Positions 1 to 5,930 are shown, numbered from the stretch's first letter. The stretch: 7,101 nucleotides of DNA from Kiritimatiellales bacterium (GCA_030630445.1 DAOVNC010000180.1:1-7101), one strand, 5' to 3'. Program-made: numbers and translations. Notes: a model not told the origin generated them from the letters alone.

Positions 1-58
1 AACTACATCCTCAATCCTTAAGGACGTTACGTTAAAGCTTTTTAAAGGGGAGTTCGGT

Positions 59-138
59 AAAGTAGGACAGTGCTTCCAGCCCGTCTGCACCTGCATCGCC
101 GAACGACTATGGACAGGCTGGAAGCACTGTCCTACTTT
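59..138. repeat. Perfect 23-bp inverted repeat with 34-nt loop (REPIN/MITE-like)
   Basis: Arms at 59-81 and 116-138 are exact reverse complements (left arm begins AAAGTAGGACAGTGC). The loop is 82-115. As RNA this makes a 23-bp hairpin ending in TTTT (136-139), so it could also stop transcription coming from the left. Each arm carries GTAG near its outer end (62-65, with CTAC at 132-135). GTAG is the foot tetranucleotide recognised by REP-associated tyrosine transposases in enterobacteria. The link to such a transposase is inference, as none is encoded here. Confidence 0.85.
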
Positions 139-180
139 TGAAAACTGCGATTTCAAATCCTACCGGCATTCCTGTCAAAA

Positions 181-208
181 TCCCTTAAGTTAGTGCCATT
201 CGGGTCAG
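181..208. repeat. CCCTTAAG...GGGTCAG motif, possible end of a repeat element
   Basis: CCCTTAAG (182-189) is followed by GGGTCAG (202-208). Both words recur in the second repeat island: GGGTCAG at 2299-2305 and 2313-2319, and CCTTAAGG at 2369-2376. CCTTAAGG also occurs at 16-23. The shared vocabulary suggests related element ends. I recall GGGTCAGG-type strings near IS200-like/REP transposases, but could not check this here. Confidence 0.3.
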
Positions 209-356
209 CCTGTGAATTTTAGAATTTATCTTGGGCTTTTTTCCTTTCCGCCTCTACTGCCCGCCCACGGAATCGGGTTCGGCTCTCCCAAGCCGCAGGA
301 GTGACCGCTCTACACCCCTCCTTTATTCCCGCGACTAATTTTGCTATAGGTGGGGC

Positions 357-1106
357 ATGGCAAGGGAATATTCAGCGAGCTTCCGGTTCTATGAAGAGCT
401 TAACGATTTTCTGCCGCTGCATCGGCGGAAGCTGGAGCATCGCTATGCGTTCAATGGCCACCCAGCCATAAAGGATTCAATCGAGGCGCAGGGCGTGCCG
501 CATACGGAGGTGGACCTGATCGTCGTGAACGGCCAATCGGTCGGGTTCGACTACCCTCTCATGCATGGTGATCGGGCGGCGGTTTATCCCATGTTCGAGA
601 GCCTCGATATTTCCCCCATCATGCGGTTGCGCGAAGCCCCATTGCGGCGAACTGCGTTTATCCTCGACGTCCATCTTGGCAAGCTTGCCCGCATTCTGCG
701 GTTGCTGGGTTTCGACACCCTCTACCGCACCGACTACGACGATCCCGAGATTATCCGCATCGCGCTCAACGAGCAACGCATCATCCTCACGCGCGACCGC
801 CGGATGCTTCACGACCGCCGCATCACCCACGCCCGTTGGCTGCATTCGACCAACTCCGAAGAGCAGGCGCGCGAGGTCATTGAACGCTTCCAGCTAGAAC
901 ACGCCATCCAGCGCTTCGTGCGCTGCCCCGCCTGCAACGGTTTGGTCGAATCCGTCGGGAAAGAGGCGATCCTCGACCAGCTCGAACCGCTGACGAAGAA
1001 ATACTATTCCGAGTTTTTCCAATGCCCGGATTGCCGGAAAATCTATTGGAAAGGCTCGCACTACGACCACATCGTCGACAAGCTCAACGCCATCGTCCAA
1101 GCGTAG
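357..1106 (+). CDS. Mut7-C RNase domain protein with N-terminal ubiquitin-like domain
   Basis: A 249-aa protein with the two-domain layout of bacterial Mut7-C proteins. Residues ~1-92 fit the Mut7-C-associated ubiquitin-like (beta-grasp) domain, including VDLIVVNGQSVGFDY and a GDRAAVYP segment. Residues ~98-245 fit Mut7-C, a PIN-fold nuclease-like domain, with FILDVHLGKLARILRLLGFD (acidic D104 and D120), DYDDPEI (D126-D129) and ILTRDRR (D147). Two CxxC pairs (C190/C193 and C223/C226) should bind one zinc. Length and order match the family. The role is probably RNA cleavage or processing; no specific substrate is established for the bacterial members as far as I know. The ATG at 357 is preceded by AGGTGGGG (349-356), a purine-rich ribosome site set very close to the start. 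It stands alone, flanked by repeat-rich gaps. Confidence is high for the family and low for the physiological role. Confidence 0.88.
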   Translation: MAREYSASFRFYEELNDFLPLHRRKLEHRYAFNGHPAIKDSIEAQGVPHTEVDLIVVNGQSVGFDYPLMHGDRAAVYPMFESLDISPIMRLREAPLRRTAFILDVHLGKLARILRLLGFDTLYRTDYDDPEIIRIALNEQRIILTRDRRMLHDRRITHARWLHSTNSEEQAREVIERFQLEHAIQRFVRCPACNGLVESVGKEAILDQLEPLTKKYYSEFFQCPDCRKIYWKGSHYDHIVDKLNAIVQA

Positions 1107-1264
1107 GAACAACGAATGGCACTTCTTGCTCCGGCGGTTGAATGTTAAGACGGTGCGAACTTAATTTTAACCACAAAAGAACGGGGAAAGGGTCGATCCT
1201 CGGATTTAAGTATCGCGCACGTTTTTCTTCCTGCGCATTCCCCCATGCAGTTCGGTTTGCTGTA

Positions 1265-1323
1265 GGTGGGATCGTTGAGTCCGCTTTCCGGTGCAACGAA
1301 ACCGGGATCGGCGATCCCGTACC
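1265..1323. repeat. REP-like palindromic segment
   Basis: A tight hairpin is formed by CGGGATC (1303-1309), loop GGC, and GATCCCG (1313-1319). The same right half can pair instead with GGTGGGATCG at 1265-1274, because CGATCCC...ACC (1312-1323) complements it with a two-base bulge. It resembles a REP-type palindrome. There is no T-tract beside it, so it is not a convincing terminator. Confidence 0.45.
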
Positions 1324-1401
1324 GCAGGTGAGTGGAAGCGAATAGCGACCAATCTTCGCCTGCATTCTCCCATGATCTTGGATCTGCGGGCTCATCCCGT
1401 G

Positions 1402-1435
1402 ACCACGTTGTCAGGTGAAACGTGACTCACGTGGT
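1402..1435. repeat. 7-bp inverted repeat, 20-nt loop
   Basis: ACCACGT (1402-1408) and ACGTGGT (1429-1435) are exact reverse complements. Inside the hairpin is CGTGAC (1421-1426), which also occurs just outside the left arm (1398-1403). It has no poly-T, so it is either a small repeat or chance structure about 150 bp upstream of the toxin gene. Confidence 0.35.
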
Positions 1436-1581
1436 GGAACCCGCCTACATTTTCACCGAGCGCCTCCCTAGTACTTAAACATTCTTGACCGATAACCGTT
1501 ATTCCGCTTTGTTCTTTTGTTTTCTATGGGTGTGGTGCCTGTCGCCACATCCCGAAATCGCAGTTGACAATGGGAACATAA

Positions 1582-1851
1582 ATGTTACCTTATAAATACG
1601 AAATCAGGGAATATACCGACGGTAGCGGCTCTCCATTTAGTGACTGGTTTAACGGGGTTGATGCAATGACGGCAGGGCGGATTGACAGTTATGTCCGCCG
1701 TATGGAAAACGGCAACTTCGGTGATTCGAAACCGGTCGGTGGCGGGGTGCAGGAATTGCGGATGCATTTTGGCGCGGGCTATCGGGTGTACTATGGGAGG
1801 GATGGCGATACGATCATCATCCTGCTGGGTGGCGGATCGAAGCGCAAGTAA
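1582..1851 (+). CDS. RelE/HigB-like addiction-module toxin, C-terminally truncated by a stop
   Basis: An 89-aa toxin of the RelE/ParE superfamily, phage Gp49-like 'addiction module killer' group. In this group the toxins are usually ribosome-dependent mRNA interferases. Seen in the sequence: YEIREYTDGSGSPFSDWFN near the N-terminus, then VQELRMHFGAGYRVYY (residues 56-71) and IIILLGGGSKRK (78-89). These are the characteristic last beta-strands of the family. The usual ending is GG-(D/S)-K-x-x-Q-x-x-DI-x-x-A plus an aromatic helix of about 18 residues. Here TAA stands at 1849-1851 exactly where the glutamine is expected, and the rest of the tail reads on in frame beyond it. One CAA-to-TAA change would explain this. 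The ATG at 1582 has a weak GGGA (1572-1575) ahead of it. The antitoxin follows in the usual toxin-first order. Whether the shortened toxin is active is unknown. Confidence 0.85.
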   Translation: MLPYKYEIREYTDGSGSPFSDWFNGVDAMTAGRIDSYVRRMENGNFGDSKPVGGGVQELRMHFGAGYRVYYGRDGDTIIILLGGGSKRK

Positions 1852-1908
1852 TCCGTCGATATTGCCGCCGCAAAAACCCGGTGGGCGACATATAAGAATA
1901 CGAGGTAA
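1852..1908 (+). pseudogene. Orphaned in-frame C-terminal tail of the toxin
   Basis: Directly after the TAA at 1849-1851, the same frame reads SVDIAAAKTRWATYKNTR and stops at TAA 1906-1908, four bases before the antitoxin ATG at 1913. DIAAAK followed by an aromatic basic stretch matches the C-terminal helix of HigB/Gp49-type toxins. Without the internal stop the toxin would be 108 aa, a normal family length, and the toxin-antitoxin spacing would be typical. Confidence 0.7.
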
Positions 1909-1912
1909 AGCA

Positions 1913-2233
1913 ATGGCACTAACCAGAAGCTACAAAGAAACAATTCTAGCTCGGCTCAGAAAAGAGCCTGAATTCAGAAAAGCGCTCTATGCGGAAGCGG
2001 TTACCGCCCTGCTCGGGGGCGAACAGAATGTGGCCTTTTCCATGCTCCGCGATCTGGTGCATGCATCGATCACTTTCAAGCGGCTGGCGGAAGAAACCGG
2101 CATAAGCGAAAAATCCCTGCACCGGATGCTTGGCGCCAACGGCAACCCAACGATCCAGAACATTGGCAAAATCCTGCAAGCCATCCAGCAAGACCTTGGC
2201 TATGTTCCACAAGTAACCGTAAGCGCGGCATGA
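1913..2233 (+). CDS. HTH antitoxin of the addiction-module antidote family (HigA-like)
   Basis: A 106-aa antitoxin that should bind the upstream RelE/HigB-like protein and repress its own operon. The N-terminus MALTRSYKETILARLRKEPE and the segment FRKALYAEAVTALLGGE are typical of the 'addiction module antidote' proteins. Residues ~52-80 (SITFKRLAEETGISEKSLHR, then MLGANGNPT) form a lambda-repressor/XRE-type helix-turn-helix with the NPT signature. The frame is open from 1682, but the ATG at 1913 is chosen because GAGG (1902-1905) lies 7 nt upstream and family similarity begins there. It follows the toxin by 61 nt, or 4 nt if the toxin tail were intact, and overlaps the next frame by 4 bp (ATGA), which suggests translational coupling. 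The antitoxin is complete, unlike its toxin. Confidence 0.85.
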   Translation: MALTRSYKETILARLRKEPEFRKALYAEAVTALLGGEQNVAFSMLRDLVHASITFKRLAEETGISEKSLHRMLGANGNPTIQNIGKILQAIQQDLGYVPQVTVSAA

Positions 2234-2289
2234 GTAAAGCCGTCCGCAAGATCGAAGTCGTCGACTTCCCCGCCGTCATCATCGTCGAA

Positions 2290-2319
2290 AGACAAGCGGG
2301 GTCAGACAAGCGGGGTCAG
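2290..2319. repeat. 14-bp tandem repeat GACAAGCGGGGTCA x2
   Basis: GACAAGCGGGGTCA occurs at 2291-2304 and again at 2305-2318, followed by a further G and by GTCTGGACATTAGATATTAAGG. The GGGTCAG core matches the motif at 202-208. Such strings are, from memory, common near IS200-like/REP-associated transposases, so this may mark the edge of an inserted element. Confidence 0.7.
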
Positions 2320-2403
2320 GTCTGGACATTAGATATTAAGGAAAAAGGGGGCTGGATCAATGGCGCTTCCTTAAGGGATGCTTCCACGGGTTCCCTACCG
2401 ACA

Positions 2404-2563
2404 CTTGGGCGTACGGGCAGGCGAGCCGCCTGCGGTACGATTGCCACTCCGTGTGCCGTACCGCCCAAATTGATTGCTGTTCGCGTCAATTGCCTGCGGG
2501 CTTCGGAACCGCCAAGCTGGCGTCGATACGTACCGCAGGCGGCTCGCCTGCCCGTACACCAAG
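2404..2563. repeat. Nested palindrome: two REP-like hairpins inverted 29/29 bp (REPIN-like)
   Basis: Arms at 2411-2439 and 2529-2557 are perfect 29-bp reverse complements (left arm begins GTACGGGCAGGCG). Pairing resumes outside them, CTTGG (2404-2408) with CCAAG (2559-2563). The loop is 89 nt. Each arm is itself a hairpin: GCAGGCG-AGC-CGCCTGC (2417-2433 on the left) bordered by GTAC on both sides. Two self-palindromic units in inverted order with a spacer is the definition of a REPIN/BIME-type element. No transposase is present, so any movement would be in trans. Confidence 0.85.
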
Positions 2564-2654
2564 CCCGGGTGGCACCCGAAAAACAAAGGTATCTCTGCCG
2601 TGACTTTTTCAGCAGACTACTGCAATCTCCCTTTTTTACCCGTTGTGTGCTTTT

Positions 2655-2660
2655 TATACT
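2655..2660 (+). promoter_or_regulatory. Possible -10 box (TATACT) upstream of the membrane protein gene
   Basis: TATACT at 2655-2660 is five-of-six to the sigma-70 -10 consensus and sits 42 bp before the ATG at 2703. The -35 position (2632-2637) is only a T-run, so this is a weak candidate resting on position and the -10 match. Confidence 0.3.
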
Positions 2661-2702
2661 CACATGACGGATTAACTTATTTAAACAAAAGGGTCGCAGC
2701 TC

Positions 2703-3536
2703 ATGCTTTCACTTCTAATTTCAGTAATGGTTTCCATCACATTGGTTGGCACCTTGATCGCTTCAGGTGCAAAAACGGGATCAACGGTCTTCCTCGGCAT
2801 TATCGGATTCATTGCTTCGTTCTTTTTGATCGGATGGCTGGTCCGGAAAAAAATTACGGCTATCCAGAATGAGCTTCAGGAAATCATGAAGGGTGGCCAA
2901 CAGCGGATGAACCGGAAAGTTCAGCAATTCCAGAGCAAACCCAACGGAAACATTAAGCTGATACAGCGCCAAATTGAGGCGGACCAGAAGGTCATTTATA
3001 AAAAGGGGCTTGATTTCACCCAGCGACTGGAGCCCTTCAAAAAGTGGTCTCTGCTGATGGGCAGGCAGATTGCGACCATGCGCTTGCAGTTTCTCTATCA
3101 ACTCAAGGAGTTTGGCCAGGTTGATGAGATTTTTGCCACCGGAGGAATGTTTAAAGGCCCGATGATGATGGAGCCCATGATGGTGGCCATGAAAATGGCG
3201 CGTCAGTACAAAAACCATGATGTGGCGGGTGCCGAAAAAACCTTCAAGCGTCGCGTGAAATGGTTTAGGGGAGATCGTGGCACCCTGCTCTACGGATTGA
3301 TGACATGGATTCTCGTAAAGGAAGGAGAATCCGAAAAAGCGCGCAAGCTCCTGATTAAAGCGAAAGACGCCACAGGAAATGAAACCTTCACCTTTAACTG
3401 GGAACGGCTATCCAACGATAAAGCAAAAAGTTTCTCCAACGAGGGCCTGGGTGAAGAATGGTACGGACTCTATCTGGAAAATCCGCCGACCCCCAAGCAG
3501 CAGCGAGTGCGTGGGAACAAAGGGCGCAGGTTTTAG
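2703..3536 (+). CDS. Unrecognised membrane-anchored protein with Met-rich segment
   Basis: A 277-aa protein I cannot assign to a named family. Two hydrophobic segments at residues ~2-21 and ~28-47 form a short hairpin anchor, ended by VRKK (47-50), so the positive-inside rule puts the remaining ~230 residues in the cytoplasm. Residues 52-110 are charged and glutamine-rich (QNELQEIMKGGQQ, QRQIEADQK) and probably helical or coiled-coil. Residues 149-165 contain eight methionines in 17 positions around GPMMMEPMMVAMKM. Residues ~176-225 look like TPR-type helical pairs, with YGLMTWILVKEGESEKARKL reading as a classic repeat helix pair. The C-terminus is polar and basic. The start has no clear Shine-Dalgarno sequence. 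The NMP-kinase-like gene begins 18 bp downstream on the same strand, so the two are probably co-transcribed. Confidence 0.8.
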   Translation: MLSLLISVMVSITLVGTLIASGAKTGSTVFLGIIGFIASFFLIGWLVRKKITAIQNELQEIMKGGQQRMNRKVQQFQSKPNGNIKLIQRQIEADQKVIYKKGLDFTQRLEPFKKWSLLMGRQIATMRLQFLYQLKEFGQVDEIFATGGMFKGPMMMEPMMVAMKMARQYKNHDVAGAEKTFKRRVKWFRGDRGTLLYGLMTWILVKEGESEKARKLLIKAKDATGNETFTFNWERLSNDKAKSFSNEGLGEEWYGLYLENPPTPKQQRVRGNKGRRF

Positions 3537-3554
3537 CGCCCGTCCCAACTTCCA

Positions 3555-4169
3555 ATGAAAAACAAAGCGATTCTGCTGCTGGGCCCCACGGGGGCGGGCA
3601 AGACGCCGATGGGCGACTATCTGGCGGAACGCGGCCTGTTCGGGCGGCGGTGTGTTCATTTTGACTTCGGGGCACAACTTCGGCAGGTCGCGGAGCACGG
3701 CGGTAGCGGACTGACAGCGAACGATATCGCTTTTGTCCAGCGCGTACTGACGGATGGCGCCCTGCTCGAGGATGATACGTTCCATATTGCCCGCACGATC
3801 CTGGAGGATTTCATGGGGGAACAGGATGTGGGGATGCAGGATCTCGTTGTCCTGAACGGGTTGCCGCGCCACGCCGGGCAAGCACGCGATGTGGGCAAGG
3901 TTATGGACGTGATCCTTGTCGTGGCCCTCGAATGCACGGCGGAGATTGTCCACGAGCGCATTGCAACCAACAGCGGTGGCGACCGCGTGGAGCGCGCTGA
4001 TGATTCGGTCGCAGAGATTGCCCGCAAACTGGAAATCTATGCCGAACGCACGCGCCCCCTGCTTGAGCATTATCGCTCCGAAGGCACCCCCTGCCGCCCC
4101 GTTCCGGTCGGCGTGGAGACCACCCCGGCCGACCTCTTTGGAGAACTTTCCAAATCCGCAATAATCTAG
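3555..4169 (+). CDS. Adenylate-kinase-like nucleoside monophosphate kinase
   Basis: A 204-aa P-loop protein of the adenylate kinase-like fold. The Walker A motif is GPTGAGKT (10-17). HFDFGAQLR (35-43) stands where adenylate kinases have the NMP-binding H-xxG-xxLR. NGLPRH (101-106) corresponds to the DGFPR strand and turn. ERIATNSGGDRVERADD (134-150) is a short lid without zinc cysteines. EIARKLEIYAERTRPLLEHY (154-173) matches the R-xxxY-xxxTxPLxxYY helix. The expected chemistry is phosphate transfer from ATP to a nucleoside monophosphate in the cytosol. It differs from housekeeping Adk in key motif positions (N for D in NGLPR, FDFG for STG), so the substrate is uncertain and it may be a paralogue with another role. 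There is no Shine-Dalgarno sequence. It follows the membrane protein gene closely and converges on lrp. Confidence 0.75.
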   Translation: MKNKAILLLGPTGAGKTPMGDYLAERGLFGRRCVHFDFGAQLRQVAEHGGSGLTANDIAFVQRVLTDGALLEDDTFHIARTILEDFMGEQDVGMQDLVVLNGLPRHAGQARDVGKVMDVILVVALECTAEIVHERIATNSGGDRVERADDSVAEIARKLEIYAERTRPLLEHYRSEGTPCRPVPVGVETTPADLFGELSKSAII

Positions 4170-4238
4170 AAACGGGTGCTCCCAAACCTTGTGGATTCCC
4201 ATTTTCAGGATGTTCCAATGGTTCAACAACCCCTGAAT

Positions 4239-4262
4239 TTTTATATACAATACTATATAAAA
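4239..4262. repeat. AT-rich palindrome (9-bp stem, 6-nt loop)
   Basis: TTTTATATA (4239-4247) and TATATAAAA (4254-4262) are exact reverse complements around CAATAC. It lies between the convergent kinase and lrp genes. The stem has no G:C pairs, so it is a poor intrinsic terminator. It may be an AT-rich protein-binding site or simple sequence. Confidence 0.5.
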
Positions 4263-4290
4263 CAGCCTGAACTGGGTCGATTTCGGGGCA

Positions 4291-4314
4291 AAATATATCG
4301 CATTCTATATATTT
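4291..4314. repeat. Second AT-rich palindrome (8-bp stem, 8-nt loop)
   Basis: AAATATAT (4291-4298) and ATATATTT (4307-4314) are exact reverse complements, with loop CGCATTCT. It starts 52 bp after the start of the first AT-rich palindrome and lies just 3' of the lrp stop codon. The function is unknown. Confidence 0.45.
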
Positions 4315-4343
4315 AAAATCCCCTTCCAGATGCAACCTTTCGA

Positions 4344-4778
4344 TCAGACCGCTTTATTGACGCTTTTCAGAAGGAGGAAGCTTTCGGTGTTTGAAATGCC
4401 GTCAATGGAGGAAAGCCCTTCGGTTAAAAACCGGACCAGCCCATGGTTGGAATCGAGCAGAACTTCCACGAACAGATCGTAGCGACCCGAAAGAAGTGAA
4501 ACCGACAAGACATCGCTCAGCTCGGAGATCTCTTTTGCCTTGGTTTCAAGCAGCCGGGACTCGATGACGTTTACGCCAATGATCGCCAGTTGCTGCCGTT
4601 CAAGCAGGTCGGGATCAATCAAGGCCCGGATTTGGAGGATCCCGGCTTCTTTCATGCGCTGTATCCGCCGCCGAACCATCCCCTCGGACACCTCCAGCGT
4701 TCTGGCAATCTGGTTGTTAGGCTGATGGCCCTCCCTCAGGATATCAATGATTTTCCAATCCATTTCGTCTGGCTGCAT
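4344..4778 (-). CDS. Lrp/AsnC-family transcriptional regulator, likely controlling ald
   Basis: A 144-aa regulator of normal Lrp/AsnC length. Residues 5-50 are the winged helix-turn-helix (MDWKIIDILREGHQPNNQIA, then VSEGMVRRRIQRMKEAGIL). Residues ~62-140 are the ligand-binding RAM domain, with the conserved SGRYDLFVEV (97-106) and the final ESFLLLKSV strand. The frame is open to 4865 on this strand, but the start at 4778 is preferred. A strong GGGAGG (4786-4791 read on the - strand) lies 7 nt upstream and family similarity starts at MQPDEMDWKI. The gene follows ald by 20 bp on the same strand, so the two are co-transcribed. By analogy with AldR-type regulators it probably senses an amino acid such as alanine and acts on the ald promoter, where palindromes are seen. 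The ligand and the sign of control are inferred. Confidence 0.9.
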   Translation of the reverse strand: MQPDEMDWKIIDILREGHQPNNQIARTLEVSEGMVRRRIQRMKEAGILQIRALIDPDLLERQQLAIIGVNVIESRLLETKAKEISELSDVLSVSLLSGRYDLFVEVLLDSNHGLVRFLTEGLSSIDGISNTESFLLLKSVNKAV

Positions 4779-4798
4779 TCGAAACCTCCCTGCTGAAG

Positions 4799-5911
4799 TC
4801 AGATACAATTTTCGAAGGAAGTGTACTCTATGTTGAATGCGTCCGCAACCGCCGGACAGGTGCAACGCCCCGCATAGGTGTTTAAACCCTGCCGGAGTGC
4901 CGGCGAGTGCCGGCAGGCGCTCTCAAGCCCCTGGTCGGCAATCTGCAATCCGTAGGGAAGAGTGGTGCCGGTCAGCGCCAGGGTGGAGGTCAGGGGAACG
5001 GCCCCCGGCATATTGGCGACGCAGTAATGCATGATTCCATCGACGGAGAAAACAGGGTCGTCATGGGTCGTCGGACGGGTGGTCTCCACGCATCCGCCCT
5101 GATCCACCGCCACATCCACAATGAGCGCGCCGGGCTTCATGAGTTTTAGGTGGTCGCGGCATATGATGCTTGGCGCTTTGGCTCCGGGAATCAAAACGGC
5201 ACCGATGATCGCATCGCTTTCTTCCAGCACACGCTCGATATTCGCCTCGGTGCTGTAAAGGGTCTTCACATGCATGCCAAAAACATCGTCCAGATATCCC
5301 AAACGGCTCGAACTAATATCGAGAATGCTGACATCCGCACCCATTCCAACGGCGATTTTACACGCATTGGTTCCCACCACACCGCCACCGATAATGGCAA
5401 TTTTTGCCGGAGCCACTCCCGGCACCCCGCCCATCAGCACCCCGCGGCCACCAAATGGCCTCTCGAGATATTTCGCCGCCTCCTGCGTACTGAGGCGTCC
5501 TGCAATTTCACTCATGGGTTTGAGGCAAGGAAGCGTGCCGTCTTCCAGCTCAATGGTTTCGTATGCCACACTCTTAACGCCACGTTCCAGCAGGGCATCC
5601 AACAGGGTGCGCTCGGCCGCGAGATGCAGATAGGTGTATAAAATCTGCCCGCTGCGAAACTTATCAAATTCCTCGGACTGCGGCTCCTTGACCTTGATGA
5701 TCATGTCGCACTGCTCAAAGACCGCATCCGCGCCATCCACGATCTTCGCGCCCACGGCGGCATATTGCCCATCCGCGAATCCAGCGCCGACCCCTGCCCC
5801 TTTCTGGATCCAGATGGAATGTCCATGCGCTATGTATGATTTGGCACAAGAGGGCGTAAGACCCACTCGATACTCATGCCGCTTGATTTCTTTAACCGTT
5901 CCAATATTCAT
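4799..5911 (-). CDS. ald: Alanine dehydrogenase
   Basis: A 370-aa enzyme, the standard length for Ald. It interconverts L-alanine plus NAD+ and water with pyruvate, ammonium and NADH, linking amino-acid catabolism or ammonium assimilation to central carbon in the cytosol. All catalytic and substrate residues are at the numbers known for bacterial Ald: R15 (HEYRVGL), K75 (KVKEP), H96 (YTYLHLA) and D270 (VDVAVDQGG). The Rossmann fold is GGGVVGTNA (175-183), with D198 to bind the NAD ribose. NMPGAVPLTSTLALT (300-314) is the family signature. The frame is open to 5992, but the start at 5911 is chosen because GGAGGAG (5914-5920 on the - strand) lies just ahead and family similarity begins at MNIGTVKE. 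The Lrp-type gene follows 20 bp downstream. A palindrome-flanked promoter lies upstream. It looks intact and functional. Confidence 0.96.
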   Translation of the reverse strand: MNIGTVKEIKRHEYRVGLTPSCAKSYIAHGHSIWIQKGAGVGAGFADGQYAAVGAKIVDGADAVFEQCDMIIKVKEPQSEEFDKFRSGQILYTYLHLAAERTLLDALLERGVKSVAYETIELEDGTLPCLKPMSEIAGRLSTQEAAKYLERPFGGRGVLMGGVPGVAPAKIAIIGGGVVGTNACKIAVGMGADVSILDISSSRLGYLDDVFGMHVKTLYSTEANIERVLEESDAIIGAVLIPGAKAPSIICRDHLKLMKPGALIVDVAVDQGGCVETTRPTTHDDPVFSVDGIMHYCVANMPGAVPLTSTLALTGTTLPYGLQIADQGLESACRHSPALRQGLNTYAGRCTCPAVADAFNIEYTSFENCI

Positions 5912-5930
5912 AACTCCTCCAAATTTGTTG

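Larger units (their letters stand above)
1107..1581. other. 475-nt gap without a credible gene
   Basis: No frame here looks like a protein. The short frames have no family resemblance and no ribosome site. The gap contains two inverted repeats, described separately, and possible weak promoter elements for the toxin-antitoxin operon: TTGACC at 1485-1490 and TTGACA at 1564-1569. Neither has a good -10 box at the right distance upstream of 1582. Confidence 0.6.
2230..2667 (+). pseudogene. Probable remnant of a third operon gene, running into repeats
   Basis: A 145-codon frame starts at an ATG that overlaps the antitoxin stop (ATGA). The first ~20 residues (MSKAVRKIEVVDFPAVIIVE) look like a genuine N-terminus: a basic start, then a hydrophobic beta-strand pattern. 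From about 2290 the frame enters a 14-bp tandem repeat and then the 2404-2563 palindrome. There the peptide is low in family character (for example TGRRAACGT) and probably not functional. The likely history is a gene co-translated with the antitoxin whose body was replaced by repeat sequence. I do not recognise the N-terminal family. An alternative is that only the palindrome inserted and the frame is random throughout. Confidence 0.35.

Noticed and set aside
1564..1592. TTGACA followed by TTATAA as a sigma-70 promoter
   Set aside because: Spacing is 20 bp and the -10 would lie inside the toxin coding region, downstream of its start.
1682..1912. Long antitoxin version starting inside the toxin gene
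   Set aside because: The first 77 residues are the toxin sequence in another frame; family similarity and a ribosome site both begin at 1913.
2615..2637. Intrinsic terminator at GCAG-ACTA-CTGC followed by a T-run
   Set aside because: The stem is only 4 bp and the T-run is separated by 8 nt, so it is too weak to call.
3408..4250. A 280-codon open frame on the - strand across the kinase gene
   Set aside because: It is antisense to two well-supported + strand genes, has no ribosome site and no family pattern. High-GC third positions of the kinase gene keep this frame open.
4779..4865. N-terminal extension of the Lrp-type regulator (29 residues)
   Set aside because: It overlaps the ald coding end, lacks family similarity, and a strong GGGAGG precedes the start at 4778.
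4895..4914. 10-bp tandem repeat GAGTGCCGGC x2 inside ald
   Set aside because: It encodes a C-terminal helix region (HSPALRQGLNTY) of normal length and alignment, so it is likely codon coincidence and not an insertion.
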